Notes under the pieces: model-generated | What the model was told of the DNA's origin: nothing | Databases searched by the model: none | The model's input: only the letters and a program-made list of their open reading frames with translations | In this document: positions 16,255-25,111 of the stretch, piece after piece | Layout: every line of letters begins with the position of its first letter | How positions within the stretch are numbered: the stretch's first letter is position 1 | Source of the DNA: Verrucomicrobiota bacterium | GTDB lineage: Bacteria; Verrucomicrobiota; Verrucomicrobiia; Limisphaerales; UBA1096 | DNA length: 27,298 bases | Assembly (NCBI GenBank): GCA_003972865.1 | Contig: QOAX01000310.1 | Location: forward strand, 1-27,298 | Reading direction: 5' to 3' | Program-made: the position numbers and the translations under genes

Positions 16255-17667
16255 CTATTTCCGGGAGCGCCAAGCCGGGTTGGGTGTGGGGGCCTTGGCG
16301 TCAACGGCTTTGCGCCAGGCGTCGAGCTTCCCTCGCAAGGCTTGGGCGCGGGCGGGTTGCGCGGCGGCAAGGTTATTGGTTTCGCCCGGGTCGTTCTGCA
16401 GGTTGAAGAGTTCCAGCCGGTTGCCCTCGTAGTAGTGGATGAGTTTCCAGTCGCCTTCGCGCACGGCGCTGCCGGGGGTCATACGGGGGTAGTAATGGGG
16501 GTAATGCCAGTAAAGCGCCTCACGGGCGAGCTGGGCTTTGGGATCGCGCAGCCGGGGGAGTAGGCTCTCGCCATCGTGCTGGGGTGCGTCCGCTTGGCCA
16601 AGCGCATCGGCCAGCGTGGGGAAGAAATCCTGCGACGTGACTTGGGCGGCACACTCGCTGCCAGGGTGGGTGCGGCCGGGCCAGCGGATGATGAGCGGCA
16701 CGCGCAGGCCACCCTCGTAAAGCGTGCCTTTGCCGGAGCGATACGGGACGTTGCGGGTGGGTGGACGGTTGCCGGACTTGGCAGTCGGGAAATCGACTCC
16801 GCCATTGTCGCTAGTGAGGATGACTGCGGTGTTGTCTGCGAGTTTCAACTCGTCGAGCTGGCGAAGTACGCGGCCGACATTTTCGTCCATGCTCGCGACC
16901 ATCGCCGCGTATTCGGGATGCTTGTGGTACTTGCCCGGCCTCTTGGATTTGAATCGTTTGACGAGTTCCGGCCTGCCCTCGATAGGCGTGTGCACGGTAT
17001 GGAACCAAAGGCTCAGGAAAAACGGCTGCTCCCGCTGCTGCTCGATGAAGTGCAGGGCGTGGTCAGTAAGTTTGTCGGTGAGATAATCGCCTGACCGGCC
17101 CGGCCCGACCGGCACGTAGCGCAACTCAGGATCGCTCTTCGACCACGGGCCGCGATAGGGCCAGTGGAACGTCGCCGGCGCGCCCCAGTAGGTGCCGCCG
17201 ATGTTCACGTCGTAGCCCTGTGTCTCCGGGTAAAACGCCGCCTTGCCGAGATGCCATTTGCCAATGTGCGCGGTGGAATAACCGTGCTGCTTGAACAACT
17301 CGGCGAGCGTCACCTCCTCGCGCGGCAGGTTGGGCTGCGCCTTGGGCTCGAGCAGGCGCTTGTTTTTCGGTCCACCGCGCACGGCACCCTCATGCCAGAT
17401 GGTCATGTCCAGCCGCGCCGGGGATTTGCCGGTGAGAATGGCTGCACGCGTGGGCGAGCAAATTGCAGCGGCGGCATAGGCCTGAGTGAACCGCATCCCC
17501 TCCCGCGCCAGGCGGTCGATGTTTGGCGTCTCAAAAAAATCGCTCCCCTGCACCCCCGCATCCGCCCAACCCCAGTCGTCCACGAGGATGAACACGACGT
17601 TCATCCTCGCCGCCCCGGCCGGCATGGCCAAGCCCAGCACCAAGGCGCACCAGAGGAAAAACCGCAT
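16255..17667 (-). CDS. Arylsulfatase-type exported sulfatase
   Basis: A 470-aa type I sulfatase. The open frame reaches back to 17859, but the ATG at 17667 gives an ideal signal peptide (MRFFLWCALVLGLAMPAGAA), and the longer version would overlap the divergent neighbour, so I use 17667. The metal site is VVFILVDDWGW, the formylglycine site C70-S-P-T-R74, and GKWHLGK and TSDNGG follow in normal order. The FHTVHTPIEG segment is typical of arylsulfatase A and N-acetylgalactosamine-6-sulfatase relatives. Length is normal. It faces the next sulfatase across a 100-base spacer, which could hold a shared divergent promoter. A CGCTTGGCCAAGCG palindrome at 16591 encodes LGQ in DALGQAD. Confidence 0.92.
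   Translation of the reverse strand: MRFFLWCALVLGLAMPAGAARMNVVFILVDDWGWADAGVQGSDFFETPNIDRLAREGMRFTQAYAAAAICSPTRAAILTGKSPARLDMTIWHEGAVRGGPKNKRLLEPKAQPNLPREEVTLAELFKQHGYSTAHIGKWHLGKAAFYPETQGYDVNIGGTYWGAPATFHWPYRGPWSKSDPELRYVPVGPGRSGDYLTDKLTDHALHFIEQQREQPFFLSLWFHTVHTPIEGRPELVKRFKSKRPGKYHKHPEYAAMVASMDENVGRVLRQLDELKLADNTAVILTSDNGGVDFPTAKSGNRPPTRNVPYRSGKGTLYEGGLRVPLIIRWPGRTHPGSECAAQVTSQDFFPTLADALGQADAPQHDGESLLPRLRDPKAQLAREALYWHYPHYYPRMTPGSAVREGDWKLIHYYEGNRLELFNLQNDPGETNNLAAAQPARAQALRGKLDAWRKAVDAKAPTPNPAWRSRK
16591..16604. repeat. Perfect 14-base palindrome CGCTTGGCCAAGCG
   Basis: One of three full 14-base copies of the iterated palindrome, inside the sulfatase coding sequence. The other full copies are at 22095 and 24997. 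Confidence 0.85.
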
Positions 17668-17767
17668 GAGCCGAGGGTATATCGCCTGGCTGCGCGGTAA
17701 AGCTTTTGCCGGTGTTCGACGGGAGCCGGGGATTGCCTGCGGTTGGCCTTTGCGGTAGGGAAAGCCC

Positions 17768-19327
17768 ATGCCGAGCCGCAAGTATATTCCCGTTGTTGTC
17801 ACCCTGCTTCTATCGGTCGCCACCTTGTTTGCCGCCGACAAGCCGAATGTCGTGTTCATCCTCGCCGATGATCTTGGCTATGGCGACTTGTCGCATGCGG
17901 GTGGCAGGGCGCCGACGCCGCACTGCGATCGCCTGGCACGGGAGGGGATGCGGTTTACGGACGCGCACACTACATCGTCGGTCTGCACGCCCACCCGCTA
18001 TGGCATTGTCACCGGCCGCTACAATTGGCGCAGCACCATGAAGAAAGGCGTGCTTTGGGGACTGTCCGAGCCTCTCATTGCCACCGACCGGTTGACCACG
18101 CCGAAATTTCTGCAACAGAACGGCTACCACACCGGTGTCGTCGGCAAGTGGCACCTCGGCCTTGGCTGGCAAATGCTGCCCAACGGCGAAAAACGCCAAG
18201 CCAAGACCGGCCCGACCAAGGGCGACGGTTGGCAGATTGATTACGGCAAACAGGTCAGCGGTGGCCCGTTGGCCATCGGCTTCGACGAATCGTTCATCAT
18301 CCCCGCGTCGCTCGACATGTTTCCGTACGTCTACCTGAAGAACGACAAGCCCACCGCCTGGGCGACGGTGACCAAGGCGTTTCACCGGCCCGGGCCGTGC
18401 GCGGAGGATTTCGAGGCGATTCATTGCCTGCGCGATTTTGCCCGCGAGGCCGGGGCGTTCATCGACGCCCGGGCCAGGGAACGCGACAAGCCGTTTTTCC
18501 TCTACCTGCCGCTGAGCAGTCCGCACACGCCGATCGTTCCGTCGGAACGTTGGCAGGGCAAATCCGACATCGGCAAGTACGGCGATTTCCTGATGGAAAC
18601 TGACTGGGTCGTCGGCCAAGTGCTGCAGGCGCTCGACCGGCATCGTTTGACCAAGGACACGATCGTCATTTTCGCCACGGACAACGGCTGCTCGCCGGCG
18701 GCAAAGATTCCCAACCTCGTCAAGCAGGGCCACAAGCCCAACGCCGACTGGCGCGGGCACAAGGCCGATATTTTCGAGGGTGGCCACCGCGTGCCATTCC
18801 TCGTGCGCTGGCCGGGGCGCATCAAGGCCGGCACTCGCAACGCACAAACCATTTGCACGGCAGACCTCTTTGCCACGCTCGCCGATGTGCTCGGTAAGAG
18901 CGCCGTCATCCCGGCCAACGCCGCCGAGGATTCGTTCTCCTTCCTCCCTGCCCTGCTTGGCCAAGCGCAAGCCAAGGCGCGGCCGTTCACCATTCACCAC
19001 TCGATCAACGGCTCGTTCGCCATCCGCCGCGGCAAATGGAAACTCGTCCTCTGCCCCGGCTCCGGCGGCTGGAGCGCCCCCAAGCCGGCTGCCGCCAAGA
19101 AAAACAAATCCCTGCCGCTGGTGCAGTTGTACGACTTGGAAGCCGATCCCGCTGAGCAAAACAACCTGCAGGCCAAGCGCCCGGAATTGGTCAACGACCT
19201 TGTCGCCACCCTGGCCAAGGCGATCAAAAACGGCCGCACCACCCCCGGCCCGATCCAACCCAACGAAGGCCACCCCAACACCTTCAGCCAAAAGCTGCTT
19301 GCTGCCTTCCCCGCACTCGGCCAATAG
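17768..19327 (+). CDS. Arylsulfatase-type exported sulfatase
   Basis: A 519-aa type I sulfatase with signal peptide (residues 1-23, cut near LFAAD). The metal site is VVFILADDLGYGD, the formylglycine motif C73-T-P-T-R77, then VTGRYNWRS, GKWHLGLGW and FATDNGCSP. The C-T-P-T-R variant and the GRYNWRS segment set it in a different branch from the other sulfatases here, so it probably cleaves a different sulfate position. The ATG at 17768 follows a 100-base spacer shared with the divergent sulfatase. A GCTTGGCCAAGC palindrome at 18955 encodes LGQA. The stop lies just ahead of the protease gene, so the two are probably co-transcribed. Confidence 0.93.
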   Translation: MPSRKYIPVVVTLLLSVATLFAADKPNVVFILADDLGYGDLSHAGGRAPTPHCDRLAREGMRFTDAHTTSSVCTPTRYGIVTGRYNWRSTMKKGVLWGLSEPLIATDRLTTPKFLQQNGYHTGVVGKWHLGLGWQMLPNGEKRQAKTGPTKGDGWQIDYGKQVSGGPLAIGFDESFIIPASLDMFPYVYLKNDKPTAWATVTKAFHRPGPCAEDFEAIHCLRDFAREAGAFIDARARERDKPFFLYLPLSSPHTPIVPSERWQGKSDIGKYGDFLMETDWVVGQVLQALDRHRLTKDTIVIFATDNGCSPAAKIPNLVKQGHKPNADWRGHKADIFEGGHRVPFLVRWPGRIKAGTRNAQTICTADLFATLADVLGKSAVIPANAAEDSFSFLPALLGQAQAKARPFTIHHSINGSFAIRRGKWKLVLCPGSGGWSAPKPAAAKKNKSLPLVQLYDLEADPAEQNNLQAKRPELVNDLVATLAKAIKNGRTTPGPIQPNEGHPNTFSQKLLAAFPALGQ

Positions 19328-19360
19328 TGTGTGGTGTTGTTTGCCGCTTGGTTTCGTGCC

Positions 19361-20224
19361 GTGAAAAACCTCGCACCTTCTCTAAAACGAGTTGTGGCGC
19401 TTGGCGTCATTTTCTGCGGACTGGTGACGTGTTTATCAGCAGCGGAGAGCCATGCCTATGCGGGTGCCTGGCGTGGCCACAAGAAAACGGGAGGCACGGG
19501 AGTCGGTGCAGCCACCTTGATCTCACCCAGTTGGGCCATCACTGCCAAGCATGTTGCGTCAAAAAAGGCGAAGACCCCGGATGAGGTGAACGTGATAATT
19601 AGTTTCGGCGGCGGCAAGGGACGGAATCGTCAGGTCAAGAAAGCGTACCTTTGCCCCGGTGCCGACATCGCCGTGGTGCGATTGGCCCGCCCGATTACCG
19701 GCATCGCTCCGGCAGCATTGTGCAAGACGCGCCTGAATAAAAAGCACGGCCGGTTTCGCTTCACATTCGTCAGCCGTGGCAACGGGCTCAAGGTGGTCAA
19801 AAACCGCTGGGCCAAAGGCAACGGCGAACGCATCTATCACAGCATGGACGCAAAGGGCCAGCGACCCGGCAAGGCCGGCGACAGCGGTGGCGGCTGGGTG
19901 TTCGAGCAGGACTCGCCGGTACCGGACGTGTTGTTTGCCGTGATTCACGACGGCGGCTTTGGCCCGCAGCCGGCTGCCAACAGGAAGTGGATCGATAAAA
20001 CCATGGCCGACTCCGGCGAAAAGGCAACTTGGCTCCCCAAGCCAAAGAAGAAGAAAACAGCACCCACCGTCGGCGTTGCCCGGGCAGACGGAATTGTGAT
20101 CAAATTCAAAGGAACTCTGCAAACGGCGACCACGCCAAACGGCCCCTGGCAGGATGATATAAGCGCCAAAAGCCCGTTGACCGTGACGCCCAATGGCCAC
20201 GGAAAGTTTTTTCGCTCACGCTGA
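19361..20224 (+). CDS. Secreted trypsin-like serine protease
   Basis: A chymotrypsin-fold (S1-like) protease of 287 aa. Using the GTG at 19361, the protein opens with a basic stretch (KNLAPSLKR) and a hydrophobic core ending near CLSAAES, a good signal peptide. An alternative GTG at 19331 is 3 bases after the sulfatase stop and adds 10 residues. The triad is visible: H64 in AITAKHVA, D102 in GADIAVVRL, and S175 in GDSGGGW. The C-terminal tail after a Lys-rich linker (KPKKKKT) has the pattern LQTATTPNGPW...SPLTVTP...FFRSR, resembling a tail common on exported verrucomicrobial proteins, perhaps a surface or sorting module. The substrate is unknown. The stop overlaps the convergent acyltransferase gene by 9 bases. 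Confidence 0.82.
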   Translation: MKNLAPSLKRVVALGVIFCGLVTCLSAAESHAYAGAWRGHKKTGGTGVGAATLISPSWAITAKHVASKKAKTPDEVNVIISFGGGKGRNRQVKKAYLCPGADIAVVRLARPITGIAPAALCKTRLNKKHGRFRFTFVSRGNGLKVVKNRWAKGNGERIYHSMDAKGQRPGKAGDSGGGWVFEQDSPVPDVLFAVIHDGGFGPQPAANRKWIDKTMADSGEKATWLPKPKKKKTAPTVGVARADGIVIKFKGTLQTATTPNGPWQDDISAKSPLTVTPNGHGKFFRSR

Positions 20225-21607
20225 AGCCGCAGATTCGGGATCGGCGAACTTGTCAGGAAAGGCTTCCCGATACTCGTCGCCCAGTTCAGCAATCTGTTCT
20301 TTGACAGCGAGATTCTCCGCGCGCAACTCGGCCAGCAACTTGGCGTTGAACAACAGCTTGGCCTCCTCTCGCAACGAGCGCCAAACGACACCAGCGTTGA
20401 TCCAGTAATGGAATGCGAAAATGCCAATCAGCGGCATAGCCAAGACCGAGACGGTGGCGATTTTTCCGTCTGTGTATCGGTGCAATGCAAACCAAGCGGC
20501 CACGTACCAAACCCCATAAAACGGCAAGCCAACCAAAATGCGGTAAAGTGACGTGGTCGTCTTGCCGATGCCCTCGAACCTCGGCGAAATCAGCCGAACC
20601 AGGACGAACGGGATCAGGTGAAGCAGCGTCCCGATCAACGCCGGCAGGGCAAACGCAACGCGGTAAATCTTGAATGCGAAGCGCCAAAACAAACCCGCGC
20701 CGGTATACTGAAACACCGGCGAGTTGATCCGCACTCCCGCTTGGGCAAGCGCCTCCTGATGCGCCGCCACCCTGGCCGTGATGGCCTCGGCTCGCTCCGG
20801 GTCTTTCGACTCAAAGTAGTTGATTGCCTCCGCGATGTTTTTTCGCCGTTGCACGCGCGACACGGCGCGCACCTTGTCGGCGCTGGCGTACACCGGGGCA
20901 ACCCACTCGAGGTCGTCCAGTAGCGGCCCCCACCGAGCGTCGTCGAGGTGCACCACGACCGCCTTCAACCGTTCGTCGAGTGCGATGGTCAACTGACGCA
21001 TGGCCTGTTTTTCGTTCCCTTCGTGTTCGGCAAACCAAGCGGTCGCATCCACCGTCTCGCCCACTGCCACCCACACACGACTGCGGAACCGCGGTTTCTC
21101 CTCGTAATTGATCCCCAGCGGCACCACCCAAACCGGCTTGCCCTCGGCGAGTGCCACCGCCTGCTGTGCGATACGCGCCGCGCCGGTCTTAACCTGCTCG
21201 ACATGCGTCAAGTCATGGCTTTTGCCCTCGGGAAAAATTCCCATCGGGAGCCCCTTGGCCAAGTTCTCCGCCGCCACGCTGAGCGACTCGACGTTGCGCC
21301 GCACCGACGACTTGTCGTCCGACGCACGGTACGCGGGGATCATCCCCACCGAGCGCAACAGCGCCCCCAGCACCCTGCCCTCGAACAGCGGTGCCTTGGC
21401 CATGAATCGAACCGGGCGACGGGTCGCGATGCCGATCAGCACCGGGTCGATCAGCGAGTTGGGATGGTTCGCGATGTAAAGGGTGGCTCCCTCGGTTGGC
21501 AACCGCTCAGCGTGCGTCACGCGAATGGTCGGGTAATAAAAACGGATCACACGCCGAATCGCCTTGCGAAGCAGAGTCCCAAAAAATGTCGATTGATCCG
21601 CTGCCAT
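20216..21607 (-). CDS. PlsC-like phospholipid acyltransferase
   Basis: A 463-aa membrane-associated acyltransferase. The open frame extends to 21919, into the upstream gene; the ATG at 21607 is the sensible start. The catalytic motif is N47-H48-P-N-S-L-I-D54, an H-x5-D form seen in eukaryotic Gat1/Sct1-like enzymes, and the second block is F-P-E127-G-K-S-H. Three hydrophobic segments lie at about 316-340, 357-376 and 384-408, followed by a charged, coiled-coil-like tail to 463. It probably transfers a fatty acyl chain to glycerol phosphate or lysophosphatidate in lipid synthesis. It follows the GNAT gene by 29 bases on the same strand. TTGGCCAA at 21255 encodes LAK. Confidence 0.85.
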   Translation of the reverse strand: MAADQSTFFGTLLRKAIRRVIRFYYPTIRVTHAERLPTEGATLYIANHPNSLIDPVLIGIATRRPVRFMAKAPLFEGRVLGALLRSVGMIPAYRASDDKSSVRRNVESLSVAAENLAKGLPMGIFPEGKSHDLTHVEQVKTGAARIAQQAVALAEGKPVWVVPLGINYEEKPRFRSRVWVAVGETVDATAWFAEHEGNEKQAMRQLTIALDERLKAVVVHLDDARWGPLLDDLEWVAPVYASADKVRAVSRVQRRKNIAEAINYFESKDPERAEAITARVAAHQEALAQAGVRINSPVFQYTGAGLFWRFAFKIYRVAFALPALIGTLLHLIPFVLVRLISPRFEGIGKTTTSLYRILVGLPFYGVWYVAAWFALHRYTDGKIATVSVLAMPLIGIFAFHYWINAGVVWRSLREEAKLLFNAKLLAELRAENLAVKEQIAELGDEYREAFPDKFADPESAASA

Positions 21608-21636
21608 TTGGTTGAAAGGCGAACCTACATTCCGGA

Positions 21637-22083
21637 TCAGGGCATGGAAACTGAAAACTTCTTTCGCATTTTGCTGTGCCGCACCTCGCCAAACAGCACG
21701 GGGCCCTCGCCCACCGCCTCGTAACCGTTGTGGCGGTAGAAACCAACCGCCGCCTCGCGCGCATCCAGAACGATCACCGACATGCCCTGCCACTTGGCCA
21801 GTCGCTCGAGTTCGTCCAGCACCGCTTGGCCAAGCCCCCGACCGCGCAACGGCTCCTCCACCGCCATGTAACGCACCTGGCCGACGCCGGTTTCGACGGC
21901 ATGCAGGCGGCCCACGCAAACCAGCCGCTTGGCCTCGTCGTATCCAGCGACGTGCGTCGCGGCGGCGTCGAGTTCGTCGCGTTCACTGCCGGACGGTTGC
22001 CCCCACGGCTTGCGCAGCACGCGCCAGCGCAACTCGTAGTACGCCACAAACTCCGACTCCGCCTCCGGGGAACGAATCTCCAC
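21637..22083 (-). CDS. GNAT family N-acetyltransferase
   Basis: A 148-aa GNAT-fold protein from a GTG start. The acetyl-CoA pyrophosphate loop is R-G-R-G-L-G-Q-A at about residues 80-87, preceded by VRYMAVEEPLRG (beta-4) and followed by the VLDAREAAVGFYRHNGYEAVGE segment usual for motif B. Length is normal for a single-domain member. It acetylates an amine on a small molecule, peptide or protein; the target is unknown. It precedes the acyltransferase by 29 bases, so co-transcription is likely. The Gln-Ala of the loop is encoded within a GCTTGGCCAAGC palindrome at 21824. Confidence 0.85.
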   Translation of the reverse strand: MEIRSPEAESEFVAYYELRWRVLRKPWGQPSGSERDELDAAATHVAGYDEAKRLVCVGRLHAVETGVGQVRYMAVEEPLRGRGLGQAVLDELERLAKWQGMSVIVLDAREAAVGFYRHNGYEAVGEGPVLFGEVRHSKMRKKFSVSMP

Positions 22084-22094
22084 GCCCGGATGGT

Positions 22095-22108
22095 CGCTTG
22101 GCCAAGCG
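22095..22108. repeat. Intergenic perfect 14-base palindrome CGCTTGGCCAAGCG
   Basis: A full copy of the iterated palindrome in the 106-base divergent spacer between the GNAT gene (start 22083) and the dehydratase gene (start 22190). It is followed directly by a near-repeat, CGCTTGGGCCAAA. It lies 11 bases upstream of the GNAT start. Confidence 0.85.
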
Positions 22109-22189
22109 CTTGGGCCAAATCAATTTTCGATGCGCAATCGGAGGACAAATCTTGCTGTGAATCCTGGGCCTATCCCTTAACGTCGCGGC

Positions 22190-23359
22190 GTGAAAATCAC
22201 CTCCGTCAGGACACGACATGCGAACCGTTCCCTTTGGGGCCACCTAGCTGAACGGGAAAAAACGCTTCCGCTAGTGACGCCGTTGGATATTTATCCGCAA
22301 TTTGGGGAGACTCGCGGATCGTGGTTTTGGGACTCCGGGATGGCGGTGGTCGAGATTGAAACCGAGGAAGCCATCACCGGTTCGGGTTGGTGCGAGGACG
22401 GTTGTAGCGCCATTTCGTTGATCATTGAAAACCACCTGAGTCGTCTCCTCATCGGGCAGGATGCCGGCGAAATCGAGGGACTGTGGGATCGATTGTTTCG
22501 TGCCACCCTGCCCTACGGGCGTAAGGGCGTGGCACTCCATGCGCTGAGCGCGATCGACTTGGCGCTGTGGGATCTGGCCGGAAAGGCCGCCGGAAAACCG
22601 GTATATGAACTTCTCGGCGGCCCGGTGAAACCGGACATTCCAGTGTATGCATCAGCGCTGCATCCTGTCGGCGCTGAGAAGGTGCAGGCCGAAGCCAAGG
22701 CCTACGTCGAGGAAGGCTATCAGGCGATGAAGATGCGCTTTCCGTACGGTCCCGGCCACGGTATTGCCGGCATGCGTGCCAACGAGGAGCACGTCGCAAA
22801 TGTTCGCGATGCCGTCGGTGATGACATTGAAATCATGGCCGACGCCTACATGGGCTGGGATTTTCTTTATGCGAAAAAGATGGTGAAGCGACTGGAACCG
22901 TATCGGCTGGCCTGGCTCGAGGAAGCGTTCCTGCCGGATGACCTGAACAGTTATGCCAAGCTCCGTCAGGAAACCTCGATCCCCATCTCCGGTGGGGAGC
23001 ATGAATACACGCGGTTTGGATTCCAACAGATTATCGAGAAACAGGCGATGGACATCATCCAACCGGATCTCAGGCGGTGCGGGGGCTTGTCCGAGGGACG
23101 ACGGATCTGCTCCCTCGCCTTGGCCAACGGCATCACGGTCATTCCGCACGCCTACGGTCCAACGCACATCCACTTTGCCCTTGCGGAAACGGCCGTCCCA
23201 ATGATTGAGTATTTTCCAATACCCAGCTGGGATGATCTGCCCGACGCCGAGGTGGAGCCGATCTTTCACGATGAACCCCAACCACAAAATGGGCGCGTTA
23301 CCGCTTCCACCAAACCGGGCCTTGGCGTCACCGTAAACGAAAGGATTTTCGCCGGTTAG
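22190..23359 (+). CDS. Enolase-superfamily sugar acid dehydratase (L-rhamnonate dehydratase-like)
   Basis: A 389-aa cytoplasmic enzyme of the mandelate racemase/muconate lactonising group, from a GTG start. Metal ligands fit D218 (IMADAY), E244 (AWLEEAF) and E270 (SGGEHEYT). K181-M-R183 in KMRFPYGPGHG ends the second barrel strand, and H320 in VIPHAYGP is the expected general base. The YGPGHG and GGEHEYTRFGF segments most resemble L-rhamnonate dehydratase, which dehydrates L-rhamnonate to 2-keto-3-deoxy-L-rhamnonate; L-fuconate or another 6-deoxy acid is possible. It heads a three-gene cassette with a solute symporter and a lactonase-like amidohydrolase, which fits non-phosphorylative deoxysugar oxidation. 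TTGGCCAA at 23120 encodes LAN. Confidence 0.85.
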   Translation: MKITSVRTRHANRSLWGHLAEREKTLPLVTPLDIYPQFGETRGSWFWDSGMAVVEIETEEAITGSGWCEDGCSAISLIIENHLSRLLIGQDAGEIEGLWDRLFRATLPYGRKGVALHALSAIDLALWDLAGKAAGKPVYELLGGPVKPDIPVYASALHPVGAEKVQAEAKAYVEEGYQAMKMRFPYGPGHGIAGMRANEEHVANVRDAVGDDIEIMADAYMGWDFLYAKKMVKRLEPYRLAWLEEAFLPDDLNSYAKLRQETSIPISGGEHEYTRFGFQQIIEKQAMDIIQPDLRRCGGLSEGRRICSLALANGITVIPHAYGPTHIHFALAETAVPMIEYFPIPSWDDLPDAEVEPIFHDEPQPQNGRVTASTKPGLGVTVNERIFAG

Positions 23360-23384
23360 CGCTTGGCCAGGCGCCCGAGGAACC

Positions 23385-25094
23385 ATGACGACCCTTGACT
23401 GGATTATCGTGCTGGCTCTCAACGGGCCGGTCATTCTGTTTGCCCTCCTCAAAAGCGGCGGCACCAAGACAAGCAAGGACTGGTTCCTGGCCGGTCGCAC
23501 TCTGCCCTGGTGGATTGTCGGCCTCTCGCTCTACGCCACACTGGTCGACTCCACTGATCTGGTGGTCGATTCCGGAGCCACATACGGCGGTGGCGTTAAA
23601 TTTTACCTGATTAACTGGGTCGGCTGCGTTGCCGGTTGGCTGCTTCTGGCGCACCGAATCATCCTGCCGATGTACCGGTCCGGCATGTACACCAACGCCG
23701 AATACCTCGAGTCACGGTTTGGACTCTCTCCTCGAATCGTCAGCGTTCTGGTGCAGGTGCTTTACCGAACGGTGATACTCGGGATGATCAGCACCACAAA
23801 CTTTTTGACGCTAAAAATTGTCTGCGGGTGGGAAGATACCATGGCCTGGTCGGTGGTTGGGATCATCGCACTGCTCGCGACATTTTACACCATGGCTGGC
23901 GGACTCAAGATGGTGGCGATCACCGATTCAATTCAATCCGTTGTAATGATACTGGCGACCGTTGTCCTGTTTTATACCGTATTGGACAAAGTCGACGGAT
24001 GGAGCGGTTTGCAGGAAAAACTCAACACGCACTCCCCGGAATTGGAGCAACAGATGATGCATACCGGCACAGATGTCATTAGCCGAACGGATGCATCAGC
24101 GCTTGGCCAAGGGGAACTTGCGAGAAAACTTTTGCTTGGCGGAACGCACAATGAAGAATCAAAACAAATCATCCACCGAAGCCCCGCTTGGCTGGCCTGC
24201 TTGAGCCTGATCATTGCTGGCTTGGCCTACTCCATCGTCAACCACACCCAGTCGATGCGACTACTCGGCGCACGCAACGAACAACATCTTAAGACTTCTG
24301 TGGCCTTTTCAGGAATCATTCTAATCGGCGCCACATTCATGGCACAGAGCATTGGCCTGTTTGGGCGGGCACTCTTTCCAGACATCAGCGCGCTACCGGT
24401 TGACGAATTGATTCGGACCAAGGATGCCATATTCCCGGTGATCGTCCGGGATTACACCACCGTAGGGCTAAAAGGCCTCATCGTCGCCGGTGTCATGGCA
24501 GCCGCCTTCTCCACTTACGACTCTATCGGGTCCACCCTGTCTGCATTATTAACGCGCGACGTGTACCGCCGACTCATCGCCAAAGACCGGGAGGATCATC
24601 ACTACCTCTCCGTGGGGCGCTGGCTCACGCCGCTTATTATTTTTGGATCTTTCATTTACATCCCGGCTTTGCTTTCAGGCGGCATGATTGATTTCTACTT
24701 GAAGATGGTGGGTAGCTTTGTGGTTCCGTTACTCGTCGTTTACCTGTTGGGCTCGTTTACTCGAGTTCATCGTGGATCAGCAGCGGTAGGCTTGGTCGCT
24801 GGAGTGGGATTCGGGCTCTATTCCTTCATCGCAAAAACTCTCGCCGAGTCACAGGGTGTGGCGTTGCTGCCTTCAGCCTTGATGGATAGCCACGTCACCG
24901 GGCCGTTGACTTTTGCTATCACCACCTTGGCCATGCTAGCAACGACGATGATTCGCGGTCGGGAAACCAGTCCGCTCTTTTGGCAGGATCAGGCCGCGCT
25001 TGGCCAAGCGGAATCGACCAGTTTCTTGCCCCTCACGCTTGGCCTCGCCGTTCTGGCGCTTGGCCTGTTCCTTGGCTTCGTCATTTTCATTTAA
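23385..25094 (+). CDS. Sodium:solute symporter family transporter (SSS)
   Basis: A 569-aa inner-membrane protein with about 13-14 hydrophobic segments by eye. SSS signatures include the early KDWFLAGRTLPWWIVGLSLYA region, the middle TFYTMAGGLKMVAITDSIQS segment, and GLKGLIVAGVMAAAFSTYDSIGSTLSAL in the later half; the last resembles the conserved region lining the sodium and substrate sites. It probably imports a sugar or sugar acid with sodium. It starts 25 bases after the dehydratase stop; that gap contains an imperfect palindrome copy (CGCTTGGCCAGGCG). It ends 17 bases before the amidohydrolase. Two TTGGCCAA copies (24103, 25000) encode LGQ in a soluble loop and near the C terminus. Confidence 0.9.
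   Translation: MTTLDWIIVLALNGPVILFALLKSGGTKTSKDWFLAGRTLPWWIVGLSLYATLVDSTDLVVDSGATYGGGVKFYLINWVGCVAGWLLLAHRIILPMYRSGMYTNAEYLESRFGLSPRIVSVLVQVLYRTVILGMISTTNFLTLKIVCGWEDTMAWSVVGIIALLATFYTMAGGLKMVAITDSIQSVVMILATVVLFYTVLDKVDGWSGLQEKLNTHSPELEQQMMHTGTDVISRTDASALGQGELARKLLLGGTHNEESKQIIHRSPAWLACLSLIIAGLAYSIVNHTQSMRLLGARNEQHLKTSVAFSGIILIGATFMAQSIGLFGRALFPDISALPVDELIRTKDAIFPVIVRDYTTVGLKGLIVAGVMAAAFSTYDSIGSTLSALLTRDVYRRLIAKDREDHHYLSVGRWLTPLIIFGSFIYIPALLSGGMIDFYLKMVGSFVVPLLVVYLLGSFTRVHRGSAAVGLVAGVGFGLYSFIAKTLAESQGVALLPSALMDSHVTGPLTFAITTLAMLATTMIRGRETSPLFWQDQAALGQAESTSFLPLTLGLAVLALGLFLGFVIFI
24997..25010. repeat. Perfect 14-base palindrome CGCTTGGCCAAGCG
   Basis: The third full copy of the iterated palindrome, inside the symporter gene, encoding LGQA. 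Half-site variants (GCTTGGCCT) follow within 70 bases. Confidence 0.85.
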
Positions 25095-25111
25095 CCCACC
25101 ACAAACCAATC

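Noticed and set aside
17668..17859. Extended N terminus of the minus-strand sulfatase
   Set aside because: It would overlap the divergent sulfatase and hide the signal peptide that starts at 17667.
17810..19324. A 504-aa minus-strand open frame opposite the sulfatase at 17768-19327
   Set aside because: It is a GC-rich antisense shadow of a sulfatase with all its motifs on the plus strand; the translation shows no fold, signal or family.
20216..21919. Extended N terminus of the acyltransferase up to 21919
   Set aside because: The extra 104 residues overlap the GNAT gene, are compositionally odd (Arg/Gly-rich) and match no family; the start at 21607 is preferred.
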